A stretch of DNA of 64,000 nucleotides from positions 124,001-188,000 of the forward strand of contig NZ_BMRB01000008.1 in assembly GCF_014648415.1 (NCBI RefSeq). Direction: 5' to 3'. Under the pieces are notes generated by a model, which was not told the origin of the DNA, made no database searches, and saw only the letters and a list, made by a program, of their open reading frames with translations. Positions 7,709-16,340 of this stretch are shown one piece after another (within the stretch, counting starts at the first letter, position 1; each line of letters starts with the position of its first letter). This DNA is from Actinokineospora fastidiosa (lineage in GTDB: Bacteria > Actinomycetota > Actinomycetes > Mycobacteriales > Pseudonocardiaceae). The position numbers and the translations under genes were made by a program.

Positions 7709-8620
7709 TCAGACCGCGCAGTGCAGGGGCCCGCCGTTCCAGGTGATGGCGTCGGTGAGCGCGCCGACCAAGTCCACCGGCCGCCCGTCGAGGTCGGCGT
7801 AGGCGCGGTGCAGGTTGAGCACGACGCGCTCGGGGTCCGGCCAGTCGGCGAACTCGCCGAGGTCGGCGTCGGTGGCCACGGCCAGCGGCGACTTGCCCGC
7901 CGCCCGGCCCGCCACGGCGGTGGCCTCGATGAAGCGGTAGTACCGCTCGTGCGCGTCGAGGACGGGCGCGAGGTCGTGGATCACCGGCCCGTGCCCGGGG
8001 ACGACGGTGGCCGCCCCGAAGTCCGCCAGCCACCGCAGCGAGCGCAGCGCGCCCGCGAGCGAGCCCATGAGGATCATCGGCGTGATGCCGTGGAACAGCA
8101 GGTCGCCCGCGAAGAGGACCCCGCTGTCGGGCAGCCAGGCGACGACGTCCCCCTCGGTGTGCGCGGCGTACCCGGGGTGCACGAGTTCCACGCGCCGCTC
8201 GCCGACGTACAGCGTCAGGGAGCTGTCGACGATCACGGTCGGCGGCCGGACGGCGTCGACCCCGAAGTCCGGCATCGGCGACCAGACCGGCGGGGCCGCG
8301 GTCAGCAGCACGTCGGCGAGCAGCCCGTCCCGCGTCTTCGAGTGCCCGGCAATCGCGGTCTCGGCGGGCAGCAGCGCGTTGCCGTAGCAGTGGTCGCCGT
8401 GCAGGTGTGTGTTCACCGCGAACCGGATCGGCGCCGGGCCCGCGACCTCCCGCACCGCGGCGAGGAACCGCTCGGTGCGCTTGCGCGTGGCGCAGGTGTC
8501 GATCAGCGCGACCTCGTCGCCGTCGCACACCATCCCGGCGTTGTTGATCCACCACGTGCCGTCGGGCTGCACCCACGCGTGCACGCCCTCGCCGATCCCG
8601 GTCAGCACACCGTCGCCCAC
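7709..8620 (-). CDS. Metallo-beta-lactamase-fold hydrolase
   Basis: A 303-residue MBL-fold enzyme. The zinc motif THLHGDHCYGN is intact, a further ligand Asp is in VLFAGDLLFHG, and His residues occur in HTEGDVVAWLP and VVPGHGPVI. The N-terminus lacks a signal peptide, so it is cytoplasmic. The GTG at 8620 is preferred because GGAAGG lies 7 bases upstream; a second GTG at 8626 sits too close to that site. Related proteins hydrolyse lactones, thioesters or other small molecules; the substrate here is unknown. It stands alone between the binding-protein gene and the two-component system. Confidence 0.85.
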   Translation of the reverse strand: MGDGVLTGIGEGVHAWVQPDGTWWINNAGMVCDGDEVALIDTCATRKRTERFLAAVREVAGPAPIRFAVNTHLHGDHCYGNALLPAETAIAGHSKTRDGLLADVLLTAAPPVWSPMPDFGVDAVRPPTVIVDSSLTLYVGERRVELVHPGYAAHTEGDVVAWLPDSGVLFAGDLLFHGITPMILMGSLAGALRSLRWLADFGAATVVPGHGPVIHDLAPVLDAHERYYRFIEATAVAGRAAGKSPLAVATDADLGEFADWPDPERVVLNLHRAYADLDGRPVDLVGALTDAITWNGGPLHCAV

Positions 8621-8674
8621 GGGCACCCCTTCCGTCGGGGTGAGGCTACCGGCGGTGGATCTTGGCGGTCGAGA

Positions 8675-9349
8675 TCACCACGACGCCGCCTCCGGGTGCA
8701 CCAGGCCGTGCTCGTAGGCGAACACCACGGCTTGGACGCGGTCGCGCAGGCCCAGCTTCATCAGCACGCGGCCGACGTGGGTCTTGACCGTCGTGGACCC
8801 GAGGACGAGTTCGGCGGCGATCTCGGCGTTGGACAGGCCGCGCGCCATCAGCACCAGCACCTCCCGCTCGCGCGGGGTCAGCGCGGCGACGGCGTCGGTG
8901 TCGGTGCGGACGGGCGCGTGCCGGGTGAACCGGTGGATCAGCCTGCGGGTCACCGTGGGCGCGAGCAGCGCGTCGCCGGAGGCCACGACCCGCACGCCGT
9001 CGACGAGCCGGTCGCAGGGCACGTCCTTGAGCAGGAACCCGCTCGCGCCCGCGCGCAGCGCCTCGTAGACGTACTCGTCGAGGTCGAAGGTCGTCAGGAT
9101 CAGCACCGGGATCGGGTCGGCCACGCCCGGCCCGGCCAGCGCCCTGGTCGCGGTGATGCCGTCCATCCTGGGCATCCGGACGTCCATGATCACCAGGTCG
9201 GGCCGGTGCTCGCGGGCCAGCGCCACCGCCTCGGCGCCGTCGCCCGCCTCGGCGACCACCGCGATGTCGGGCTCGGCCTCCAGGATGAGCCGGAATCCCG
9301 TGCGCATGAGGGCCTGGTCGTCGGCGAGGAGAACGGAGAGGACGCCCAT
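8675..9349 (-). CDS. NarL/LuxR-type response regulator
   Basis: A 224-residue regulator. The receiver domain has the acidic pair in LLADDQ and phosphoacceptor Asp56 in VIMDVRMP, with Thr in ILTTFD and Lys in GFLLKDVP. The C-terminus is a LuxR helix-turn-helix (LTPREREVLVLMARGLSNAEIA, then TVKTHVGRVLMKLGLRDR). The start is ATG at 9349. It lies 63 bases after the stop of the histidine kinase gene on the same strand, and the two form a kinase-regulator operon. The target is unknown. Confidence 0.93.
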   Translation of the reverse strand: MGVLSVLLADDQALMRTGFRLILEAEPDIAVVAEAGDGAEAVALAREHRPDLVIMDVRMPRMDGITATRALAGPGVADPIPVLILTTFDLDEYVYEALRAGASGFLLKDVPCDRLVDGVRVVASGDALLAPTVTRRLIHRFTRHAPVRTDTDAVAALTPREREVLVLMARGLSNAEIAAELVLGSTTVKTHVGRVLMKLGLRDRVQAVVFAYEHGLVHPEAASW

Positions 9350-9412
9350 ATCGGCCGCAGCGTAGTCCCGGCCCGGGGGCCGCGATCGGCCCTTCACCCG
9401 GCAGTGGGCGGT

Positions 9413-10486
9413 TCAGCCCTGATAGGGGAGCGTGGCCGTCACCCGGAACTCGCCGGGGTCGTGCCGGATGTCGATCGCGCCGCCGACCAGCGCTGCCCGC
9501 TCGCGCATGCCGATGAGGCCGTGGCCGGGGTCGCCGCCGCCGCGGCCGGGGCCGTCGTTGCGGACGTCGATGCGCAGTTCGGCATCGCGGTAGTCCAGAT
9601 CGACGGTGACCTTGGTCGGCTTGGCGTGCTTGGCGGCGTTCGTCAGGGCCTCCTGCACGATCCGGTACGCGCACAGCTCGACGCCCGCGGGCAGCGGCCG
9701 CCGGTTCCCCGCGACGGACAGCCGGACGGGCAGGTCCGCTGCCACGCAGCGGGCGACGAGGTCGTCGAGGTTGTCCAGGCTGGCGTGCGGGGCGAGATCG
9801 GCAGGCTCGGTGCGCAGCGCGCCCAGCAGACGGCGCAGCTCCGCCAGGCTCTCCCGGCCGGACGCCTCCACCTGCGCCAGCGCCGCGTCGGCGCGCCCCG
9901 GGTCCGAGGTGACCGCGCGCCGGGCCACCGAGGCGTACAGGACCATGACGCTCACCGTGTGCGCGACGACGTCATGCAGTTCCCGCGCGATCCGGCTGCG
10001 CTCGGCCGCCGCCGCGAGCCGGGCGCGGGCCTGCTGTTCCTGCGCGGCCAACTCGCGGTTGGCGCGCTGCTGGTCGCCCAACACCACCGCGGTGCAGTAG
10101 AGGATCAGCAGCACCGGGATCCAGGACGGGACGAACCCCGCCACCAACTCGGCCGCGACCTTGGCGAGCCCGAACCCGACCAGGCACCGCACCGCCATCG
10201 ACCGGGGCCGCCACGAGCCGACGGTGTAGAGCGCGACCAGGACGCCCGCCTCGCTGATCGCGACGCCCGCCACCGTGCCCGCGACCACGACGGTCCCGAC
10301 GATCCCCAGCACCGGGACCGGCGCGAGCCGCCGCCAGCCGAGCGGGAGCGTGCTGCCCGCGAGGAACGCCGCCGACCACGCCATCGGCGGCGTGGGGGAC
10401 TGCACGGCGGCGTTGAACCAGATGTCGACGGCGAGCAGGACGAGCGCGCCCGTGCTGTCCGCGGTGTTGGGGCGAGCGACGCGCAT
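9413..10486 (-). CDS. NarX-type sensor histidine kinase
   Basis: A 357-residue membrane kinase. About four to five hydrophobic segments fill residues 12-135. The HisKA_3 dimerisation helix follows, with the phosphorylated His171 in ARELHDVVAHTVSVM, then a HATPase with YRIVQEALTNAAKHA and GHGLIGMRERAALVGG. The longer open frame upstream is not used: the ATG at 10486 has a GGGGG stretch 3-8 bases before it and begins just ahead of the first membrane segment. It has no extracellular sensor domain, so it may sense membrane state, as several small actinobacterial kinases of this type do; that is inference. Confidence 0.92.
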   Translation of the reverse strand: MRVARPNTADSTGALVLLAVDIWFNAAVQSPTPPMAWSAAFLAGSTLPLGWRRLAPVPVLGIVGTVVVAGTVAGVAISEAGVLVALYTVGSWRPRSMAVRCLVGFGLAKVAAELVAGFVPSWIPVLLILYCTAVVLGDQQRANRELAAQEQQARARLAAAAERSRIARELHDVVAHTVSVMVLYASVARRAVTSDPGRADAALAQVEASGRESLAELRRLLGALRTEPADLAPHASLDNLDDLVARCVAADLPVRLSVAGNRRPLPAGVELCAYRIVQEALTNAAKHAKPTKVTVDLDYRDAELRIDVRNDGPGRGGGDPGHGLIGMRERAALVGGAIDIRHDPGEFRVTATLPYQG

Positions 10487-10559
10487 GGCCCCCAACACTA
10501 ACGAGCGAACCTGCCCCCGGCCCGCCGTCCACGAGGGGTTCGTCCGCCAGACTCGGCTC

Positions 10560-11504
10560 GTGCTCACGCGCGCTGTCCTCGCGACGCTGGCCGTGCTGGC
10601 CGCGTTGGCCGTGCTGGTCGGGGCCGCCCCGGTCCACTCATCCTCGGCATCGTCCTGCGCCCCGCCCGGCGACCACACCGAGACGGCGTGGCCGGTGGTG
10701 CAGCACAAGCCCGACGGCACGCCCGTCGCCCGCACCTACCGGGCGCACGTCCCGCCCGACCCCGGCGGCGCGCTCGTCCTCGACCTGCACGGGGCGCTGA
10801 GCGACAAGGACGAGCAGGACGCCCGCAGCGGCATGCGCGCCAAGGCGGACGCGGAGGGCTTCGTCGTCATCCAGCCGGACTCCGCGCCGCACTGGACCAC
10901 CTCGCCCGCCGACGAGGCCGCCCGCGGCGTCAGCGACATCGAGTTCCTGCGGGCGCTGATCGATATCGCCGTCCGGCACCTGTGCGTCGACCCGGACGCC
11001 GTGCACGCCGTCGGGTTCTCCAGCGGCGGGCTGATGGCCACGCAGCTGGCCTGCGCTGGCGCGCAGGGCCGGCTCGGCGGGGTCCGGCTCGCGGGCATCG
11101 GCCTGGTGGCCGCCGCACCGCTGCCGGACGCCACCGGCCGCGCCTGCCCGGCGCTGCGCGCGCACCCGGTGCCGATGCGGTTGGTGTTCTCCCACAACGA
11201 CCACGTGCTCGCCCACTGCTGCGGCGGCGACCTCGCCGCGATGACCGCGGGGGTGCGCATCATGGCCGGGGTGTGGGCCGACGACAACGGCTGCGCGGGC
11301 AAGCAGGTGGCGACGGCGACCGGCCACACCGGGTGGGGAGTGCTGGCCGTGCAGGTCCATTACCACTGCTCCCATCCCGGCGAGGTCGTCATCGATCAGC
11401 TCGACACCGGAAGCCCCGGCCGCGACGGCCACTTCTGGCCCGGCCCGCCCAGCGGCGCGGCGTTCGACGCGACCCGTGCGTTCTGGTCGTTCTTCACGGG
11501 GTGA
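10560..11504 (+). CDS. Secreted PHB-depolymerase/feruloyl-esterase-like (LpqC-type) esterase
   Basis: A 314-residue secreted alpha/beta hydrolase. A typical Sec signal (TRAVLATLAVLAALAVLVGAA) precedes the mature part. The nucleophile lies in GFSSGGLMA, and the expected His is in GRDGHFWPG near the C-terminus. Family members hydrolyse polyhydroxybutyrate, acetyl-xylan or feruloyl esters. The start is GTG at 10560, the only one that places the signal peptide at the N-terminus; no clear ribosome-binding site precedes it. It is divergent from the histidine kinase gene, and a perfect 13-bp terminator hairpin follows its stop at once. Confidence 0.85.
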   Translation: MLTRAVLATLAVLAALAVLVGAAPVHSSSASSCAPPGDHTETAWPVVQHKPDGTPVARTYRAHVPPDPGGALVLDLHGALSDKDEQDARSGMRAKADAEGFVVIQPDSAPHWTTSPADEAARGVSDIEFLRALIDIAVRHLCVDPDAVHAVGFSSGGLMATQLACAGAQGRLGGVRLAGIGLVAAAPLPDATGRACPALRAHPVPMRLVFSHNDHVLAHCCGGDLAAMTAGVRIMAGVWADDNGCAGKQVATATGHTGWGVLAVQVHYHCSHPGEVVIDQLDTGSPGRDGHFWPGPPSGAAFDATRAFWSFFTG

Positions 11505-11505
11505 G

Positions 11506-11536
11506 GCAGGACCCGCGGCGGGGCCGCGGGTCCTGC
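11506..11536 (+). terminator. Terminator of the secreted esterase gene
   Basis: Perfect 13-base arms GCAGGACCCGCGG (11506-11518) and CCGCGGGTCCTGC (11524-11536) around a 5-base loop, starting 2 bases after the stop codon. No U-tract, as is common in this GC range. Confidence 0.8.
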
Positions 11537-11825
11537 GCCGGTCCGCGTCGGTACCCCCAGTGACCGGCGCGGGTTCCCCCGTCAGCTGATGCTCATCCGC
11601 CTGCTCCCTGTCCGATCGACTGGGTCAAGGATCGCCCGCGGCGCGGGGCCCTGTCGTCGTGCGCTGCGACGATTCCGGTGATCGCCATCGGGGAGGAGCC
11701 GGGTCCTCCTCCGGGAGGACCCGGCGCTGTTCCTCAGTAGACGCCGCGCACTGCTCCTGACGGCGGTTCGGTCGGGTCGGCGAGGGCCGATACTGGGCGG
11801 GGCGCGGGGACGGAAGGCTGAGGCC
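11537..11825. other. Intergenic stretch with a second hairpin
   Basis: No convincing gene is visible. The stretch holds a strong hairpin, CCGGGTCCTCC (11699-11709) pairing with GGAGGACCCGG (11714-11724) around a 4-base loop, about 100 bases before the isoprenoid-enzyme gene. It may be a further terminator or a leader structure. Confidence 0.5.
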
Positions 11826-12848
11826 GTGGGTGTGCTCCAGGATGTGATCGCCTTGGTCCGGCATGCGCGCTGGGCGGGGGCGGTGCCCGGGGTCCGGCGG
11901 CGCGCGGCGCGGTTCGTCGCGGTGTTCGACCGGGTCGCGCTGCCCGTTCTGACGCGCGGCGGGGCGGACGACGGGGTGGCCGACGAGGTGGCCGATGTCC
12001 TGCGGGCAACGGCGGTGAAGCTGGCGTTCCTCGCCTCGGCGTACGCCGACATGGCGCGGGTCGCGCTGCGGGAGGACCTGGCCGTGCTGGCCGGGGCCGT
12101 CACCCGGGTCTACGACGACCTGGTCGACCACTTCGGCGGCCCGGGCGTCGACGAGCGGCTGGCGCTGCGGTTCGCGGGCGGCGGGTTCACCCCGGCCAAC
12201 GCCATGGAGGCCGTCTTCGCCGGGCTCTACGACGAGATCATCGCCCGGCTCGACCGCCCGCCGGACGACCCGGTGTTCGGCGCGCTCGCCCGGGCGCACG
12301 CCTTCCAGGTGCGGTCGCGGGAGCAGACGTCGCCCCACATCGACAGCGCGACCGTCGAGCGGATCACCGACGGCAAGGGCGGCTACGGCATGGTCGTGCT
12401 GTTCGACGTGGCCGCCGGTCCGGTCCCGCCGCAGGCGGTGGGGCTCATCCACGAGTTGGGCGGCGCCCTGCAACTCCTCGACGACTACCAGGACGTCGAC
12501 GCCGACCGCGCCGAGGGCGTGACCACCAGCGCGACGCGGGGCGCTGCCGGGCTCGCCGAGGTCTGCGCCCGGCTGCGGGACCTGGCGCCGCGCCTGCGCG
12601 CCTGCTTCGGCGACCACTCGCCCCTGTACGCGGTGGTCTACGCGGCGCTGTGGATGTCGTTCGTCCGCAGGCGTTTCCCCCGGCGGGCGCGGGCGTCCCG
12701 GAACCCGCTGGGGATCCTGCTGCGCCGGGTGCTGCCGCTCACCGCCGCCGCGCCAGGCGGTCGCGCAGGAGTTCGTGGCGGAACTGGTACACCGGACCGA
12801 CCAGGCGCAGCACGCCGACGCGGTGGGCGTCGCGGAGGAACGCCATGA
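11826..12848 (+). CDS. Class I isoprenoid biosynthesis enzyme (terpene/prenyl synthase-like)
   Basis: A 340-residue all-helical protein. Two metal-diphosphate motifs characteristic of class I isoprenoid enzymes are visible: DDLVD at 97-101 and DDYQD at 219-223, the second followed by VDADRAEG. It lacks the usual longer prenyltransferase landmarks, so chain-elongating versus cyclising activity cannot be decided. The start is GTG at 11826 with GGAAGG about 9 bases upstream. No partner terpene gene is nearby. Its last 110 bases overlap the 3' end of the convergent NACHT gene, and there the predicted tail is Gly/Arg/Pro-rich and unlike the rest, so the native end may have been lost. Confidence 0.75.
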   Translation: MGVLQDVIALVRHARWAGAVPGVRRRAARFVAVFDRVALPVLTRGGADDGVADEVADVLRATAVKLAFLASAYADMARVALREDLAVLAGAVTRVYDDLVDHFGGPGVDERLALRFAGGGFTPANAMEAVFAGLYDEIIARLDRPPDDPVFGALARAHAFQVRSREQTSPHIDSATVERITDGKGGYGMVVLFDVAAGPVPPQAVGLIHELGGALQLLDDYQDVDADRAEGVTTSATRGAAGLAEVCARLRDLAPRLRACFGDHSPLYAVVYAALWMSFVRRRFPRRARASRNPLGILLRRVLPLTAAAPGGRAGVRGGTGTPDRPGAARRRGGRRGGTP

Positions 12849-14709
12849 GCCGCCACGGGGTCTTCCCGGTCACCGCCAGCCAGATCCGCGCGGTGTTGAA
12901 GCGCGCGGACGCGCTCGTGGCGTAGGTCGCCAGGCCGAGCCCGCCCGCCCCGCACAGCAGGCCGACGGCACCGCCGAGCAGGCCGAGCTGGACCGGGTCG
13001 GTGATCGGCACGACGAGGTCGTGCGCGGGCAGGCCGATCACGCCTGCGAAGAACGCGCCCACCAGCATCCCCAGGCCCGAGCCCAACGCCGCGGCGATCA
13101 GCACCGCGCGGCGGTCGTCGCGCAGCACCGAGTCCGGCGTGACCGCCTCGGTCGGCTCCGTGGGCTCGGTGAAGCGGCGCACCAGTCCGAACGCCGCGCC
13201 GAAGACCAGACCGATGACCACCCCGTACAGCCCGCCGTAGAGAGCGCCGACGGCCACACCGCCCGCGACCGCGCCGACCACGGCGAAGACGAGGTCGCGG
13301 CTCACCTCGTCGCGCCTGGGCACCCTCGGCACGAACCGGCGCGGCGGGTCGGCGGGCACAAGGCCGAGGCAGACACCGCTGACCAGGCCCACCGCTGCGC
13401 CGAGCAGCAGGCCGAGCACCGGCCTGCCGAACAGGCCCAGCAGCAGCCAGCCCAGCAGCGCCGACAGGGTCCCGCCGATCAGCACGCCGCGCGCGACGAA
13501 CACCCAGGCAGGCACCTTGCGCCACAGCTGCCACCAGGCCACCTCGCGGTACTGGTCGGCCAGGAAGCCCAGCCAGCGCTCGGCCCGCCTCGGCGGCCAC
13601 CGGCCCGGCCGGTGCTCGGAGCTGTCGAGCGGGGACGGCCGCCGGGTGGTGAACGCCCGGGTCGTGAACTCGTCCAGCAGCTTCGCCGCGACGGCCTCGG
13701 CGTCCGGGAGGCCCAGCAGCTCGCGCACGTCCCGCTTCGGGTCGCTGTAGACCGAGTGCGCGAGCGACAGCATCAGCGGCGTGCGCAGCACCTGCCCGAG
13801 CGGGCCGTCCGGACGGTCGGTCAGCTCGGCGAGCACCGGCTCCCACCGGTCGATTCCCGCCTGGGGCACGGTGGTGCGCAGGTGGCCGACGATGTCGCGG
13901 TCCCGCAGCGGCAGCAGCCGGACCACCTGCGAGTCGCGGATCTGCCCGCCTGCGTTGGCCGAGGCGAACTCGGCCGTGCGGCTGGTGAGCACCAGCGGCC
14001 TGCCCGCGCCGAGGTCGCTGTTGATGGCGCGCAGGGCGGCCGTGCGCTGGTCGTCGGGCAGCTCGTCGAGCCCGTCGAGGACGAGCAGAACCCGATCCCT
14101 GGCCAGGATCTCCCGAGCGGCCGTCGGGCCGTAGCGGGAACGGCTGCCCAAGGAGGGGTACGTCTCCAGCAGCCAGGTCAGCAGCCACGCCTCGAAGTTC
14201 TCGTCCGGGTTCCACGCCGAGACCGGCACCAGCAGCGGCACCCGGTCCGCGTCCGGCCTGCGCAGCATCTCCAGCGTCAGCAGCACGCACAGCCCGGTCT
14301 TGCCCGATCCGGGCGGTCCGACCACCACCAGCCGCCGGGGCGCGTCGGCGTACGCGGCGACGAGTTCGTCGCAGTCCACCTCGTCGCCCGATCCGCCGTG
14401 CAGGGGCGCGCAGCGCACGTCGAGCCGGTTCGGCTCGTCGAGCATCCGCCTGCGGCCCTCGGGCACCCACTGCTTGACCAGCTCGCGGGCGAGCGCGTCG
14501 ACCGCGGCGTCCACCTGCTCGGGCGTGCTCGCGCCCGGCTTCGGCTTCCACCGGCCCGCCATCAGGAACTGGGTCACCGCAGCGGCTCCGGTGAGGATCG
14601 TCAGCGCGGTGGCGACCGCGTTGGCGTCGTGCCGGGACCAGATGAGGATCAGCCCCAGGACGAGCAGTCCCCACAACGCCAGTTGGACGAGCGCTCCGCG
14701 ACGAGACAC
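12739..14709 (-). CDS. Membrane-anchored NACHT-type STAND NTPase
   Basis: A 656-residue protein. Two N-terminal membrane segments (about 8-24 and 31-50) precede a NACHT NTPase: Walker A GPPGSGKT at 131-138, Walker B LLVLDGLDELP at 208-218, and LVLTSRTAEF downstream. The C-terminal third has several Gly/Ala/Leu-rich membrane segments (from about residue 405) in place of repeat sensors. The start is GTG at 14709, without a clear ribosome-binding site. Proteins of this layout are widespread in actinomycetes; some bacterial NACHT proteins act in phage defence, but this membrane type is not characterised. A restriction enzyme gene lies 42 bases upstream on the same strand, so a defence role is possible. 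Confidence 0.85.
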   Translation of the reverse strand: MSRRGALVQLALWGLLVLGLILIWSRHDANAVATALTILTGAAAVTQFLMAGRWKPKPGASTPEQVDAAVDALARELVKQWVPEGRRRMLDEPNRLDVRCAPLHGGSGDEVDCDELVAAYADAPRRLVVVGPPGSGKTGLCVLLTLEMLRRPDADRVPLLVPVSAWNPDENFEAWLLTWLLETYPSLGSRSRYGPTAAREILARDRVLLVLDGLDELPDDQRTAALRAINSDLGAGRPLVLTSRTAEFASANAGGQIRDSQVVRLLPLRDRDIVGHLRTTVPQAGIDRWEPVLAELTDRPDGPLGQVLRTPLMLSLAHSVYSDPKRDVRELLGLPDAEAVAAKLLDEFTTRAFTTRRPSPLDSSEHRPGRWPPRRAERWLGFLADQYREVAWWQLWRKVPAWVFVARGVLIGGTLSALLGWLLLGLFGRPVLGLLLGAAVGLVSGVCLGLVPADPPRRFVPRVPRRDEVSRDLVFAVVGAVAGGVAVGALYGGLYGVVIGLVFGAAFGLVRRFTEPTEPTEAVTPDSVLRDDRRAVLIAAALGSGLGMLVGAFFAGVIGLPAHDLVVPITDPVQLGLLGGAVGLLCGAGGLGLATYATSASARFNTARIWLAVTGKTPWRLMAFLRDAHRVGVLRLVGPVYQFRHELLRDRLARRR

Positions 14710-14751
14710 AGGGAGCAGTCAACCGCACAAGGTCACGTGCGCCAAAGGCCG

Positions 14752-15636
14752 TCAGGCGACTCGCCACGCGGGGCCGCGGAAGACCGCATGGACGTGCCAT
14801 TCGCGATGTTCCCTCGCCACCGGCGGCTCGCCCGCGCGCGGACCGCGCAGTGGCGCGCCCGCCAGCCCGACCACGGCGGCCGGGGACCGGCTCTCGAAGT
14901 CCGACGACACGGTGACGGTGTCCTCGTCGACGGCGATGCCGAGGACGCCGCCGTCGAACAGCCGGTGGTGCAGCGCGCACAGCGCCATGCCGTTGTCCGT
15001 GGTGTCCGGGCCCTCGATCGCCCACCAGCGCACGTGCGCTGCGTCCACGCCGATGCTCTGGCCCTTGAGGTAGCCGTCGTACCCGCACATGGCGCAGCGG
15101 TAGTCGTACGCGTCGAGGACCGCCTCGCGGAAGGCGGGGTCCCTGCGGCGGTCGGACGCGGTGATGACGTCGATGACCTCAAGGCCAAGGCCGGTGCGCG
15201 CGATGAGGTCCGCGTGCAGCGACGGCGCGAAGTTCGCGTCCAGCAGGTGCCGCACGACGGAGGCCAGCAGCACCGGATCGGTGGCCAGGGCGCGCTCGAA
15301 CTCCGGCTCGAGGCGGCCGATGGCGCCTGCGGCGCGGAGCGCGCCTGGGCGGGCGTCCAGCGCGGTGCCGTTGCCCTCGGCGTCGGTGATCACCCACAGG
15401 CCGTCGTTCGCGAGATAGCGGAACGGGTAGGCCGCCTCGGTCTGCCGGGGCGGTCCGAAGTCGCGCAACAGCGGGTCGAGCAGCTTCTCGACCTCGGTGA
15501 ACGCGATGGGACCGAGGTGGCCGCGCCGGACCCTGCCGAGCATGAGCAGCAGGAGCAGGGGTTTGTGGGCCGCGCGCTCGCCCTTGCGCGCCCACTGGCG
15601 CACGCTCCGCACCCGGTCCAGCCAGTCCTCCCGCAT
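14752..15636 (-). CDS. Phosphorothioate-DNA-binding HNH restriction endonuclease (type IV, McrA-like)
   Basis: A 294-residue protein. The N-terminal half (HKPLLLLLMLGRV, FGPPRQTEAAYPFRYLANDGLW) matches the sulfur-binding domain of ScoMcrA/SprMcrA-type enzymes that recognise phosphorothioate-modified DNA. The C-terminal HNH domain has CAMC at 181-184, the core His in DAAHVRWW (His201), NGMALCALHHRLFDGG with Cys220 and His223/224. Such enzymes cut DNA carrying foreign modification. The ATG at 15636 has AGGA 7 bases upstream and is preferred to the GTG at 15642. It is probably co-transcribed with the NACHT gene. No dnd/ssp modification genes are in the window, as expected for a type IV system. 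Confidence 0.88.
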   Translation of the reverse strand: MREDWLDRVRSVRQWARKGERAAHKPLLLLLMLGRVRRGHLGPIAFTEVEKLLDPLLRDFGPPRQTEAAYPFRYLANDGLWVITDAEGNGTALDARPGALRAAGAIGRLEPEFERALATDPVLLASVVRHLLDANFAPSLHADLIARTGLGLEVIDVITASDRRRDPAFREAVLDAYDYRCAMCGYDGYLKGQSIGVDAAHVRWWAIEGPDTTDNGMALCALHHRLFDGGVLGIAVDEDTVTVSSDFESRSPAAVVGLAGAPLRGPRAGEPPVAREHREWHVHAVFRGPAWRVA

Positions 15637-15697
15637 GCGCACATCCTGGCGTCCGCGACCCGTGCGGCCAAGAGTAGATCACGGAGCTGGCCCAAAC

Positions 15698-15711
15698 CGA
15701 ACGATCGTGCT
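15698..15711. promoter_or_regulatory. Putative TetR operator upstream of the TetR gene
   Basis: CGAACGATCGTGCT, 11 bases before the TetR start. The same 14 bases recur, inverted, at 16359-16372 within a longer perfect palindrome at the start of the neighbouring hydrolase gene. A shared autoregulatory operator is the simplest reading. Confidence 0.6.
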
Positions 15712-15722
15712 AGAAAGGAGCG

Positions 15723-16313
15723 GTGAGCAAGGGCGAGGCCACCAGGCAGGCCGTGCTGGACCAGGCGGCGGCGACCGCCAGCCGCATCGGTCTCGCGGGC
15801 CTGACCATCGGCACGCTCGCGAGCAGCACCGGCATGTCCAAGAGCGGGCTGTTCGCCCACTTCCAGTCCAAGGAGTCCCTGCAGTCGCAGGTGCTCGCGC
15901 ACGCCAGGGAGAAGTTCGTCGACCAGGTCGTGCGGCCCGCCCTGGCCGCGCCGCGGGGCGAGACCCGGGTGCGCGCGCTGTTCGAGCACTGGCTCGCTCT
16001 CAGCCGCGACGGCGGCTCGGCGTGCCTGTTCGTCTCCGCCTCCGCCGAGTACGACGACCAGCCCGGCCCGATCCGCGACCAGCTCGTGCGCGACCACCTC
16101 GACTTCTCCGACTCCGTGGCGCAGATGTTCCGCACCGGGATCAGCGAGGGCCAGTTCCGCGCCGACGCCGACCCCGACCAGTTCGCCCACGACCTGCACG
16201 GCGTGATGCTGGCGTTCTTCCACGCCTACCGCCTGCTGAACGACGACACGGCCGAGACGATGGCCCGCCGCGCGTTCGACGCCCTCCTCGCCGCTGTGCG
16301 AGTCCCCGAGTAA
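15723..16313 (+). CDS. TetR-family transcriptional regulator
   Basis: A 196-residue TetR protein. The N-terminal helix-turn-helix reads AGLTIGTLASSTGMSKSGLF followed by AHFQSKESL, and the ligand-binding domain (TetR_C, YjdC-like) covers the rest (RALFEHWLAL, GGSACLFVSASAEYDDQPGPIRDQL). The GTG at 15723 has AAAGGAG 2-3 bases upstream. The next gene, an alpha/beta hydrolase, starts 27 bases downstream on the same strand. Both gene starts carry the same 14-base sequence, so this regulator probably controls itself and the hydrolase. Confidence 0.92.
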   Translation: MSKGEATRQAVLDQAAATASRIGLAGLTIGTLASSTGMSKSGLFAHFQSKESLQSQVLAHAREKFVDQVVRPALAAPRGETRVRALFEHWLALSRDGGSACLFVSASAEYDDQPGPIRDQLVRDHLDFSDSVAQMFRTGISEGQFRADADPDQFAHDLHGVMLAFFHAYRLLNDDTAETMARRAFDALLAAVRVPE

Positions 16314-16340
16314 ATCCCGTGTCACGGAAGGACCGGCACC

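Noticed and set aside
6521-10501. A 1326-codon plus-strand open frame across the sugar-binding protein, hydrolase and two-component genes
   Set aside because: It is antisense to four well-supported genes, rich in Arg/Gly/Pro, and shows no domain. Long empty frames are expected at this GC content.
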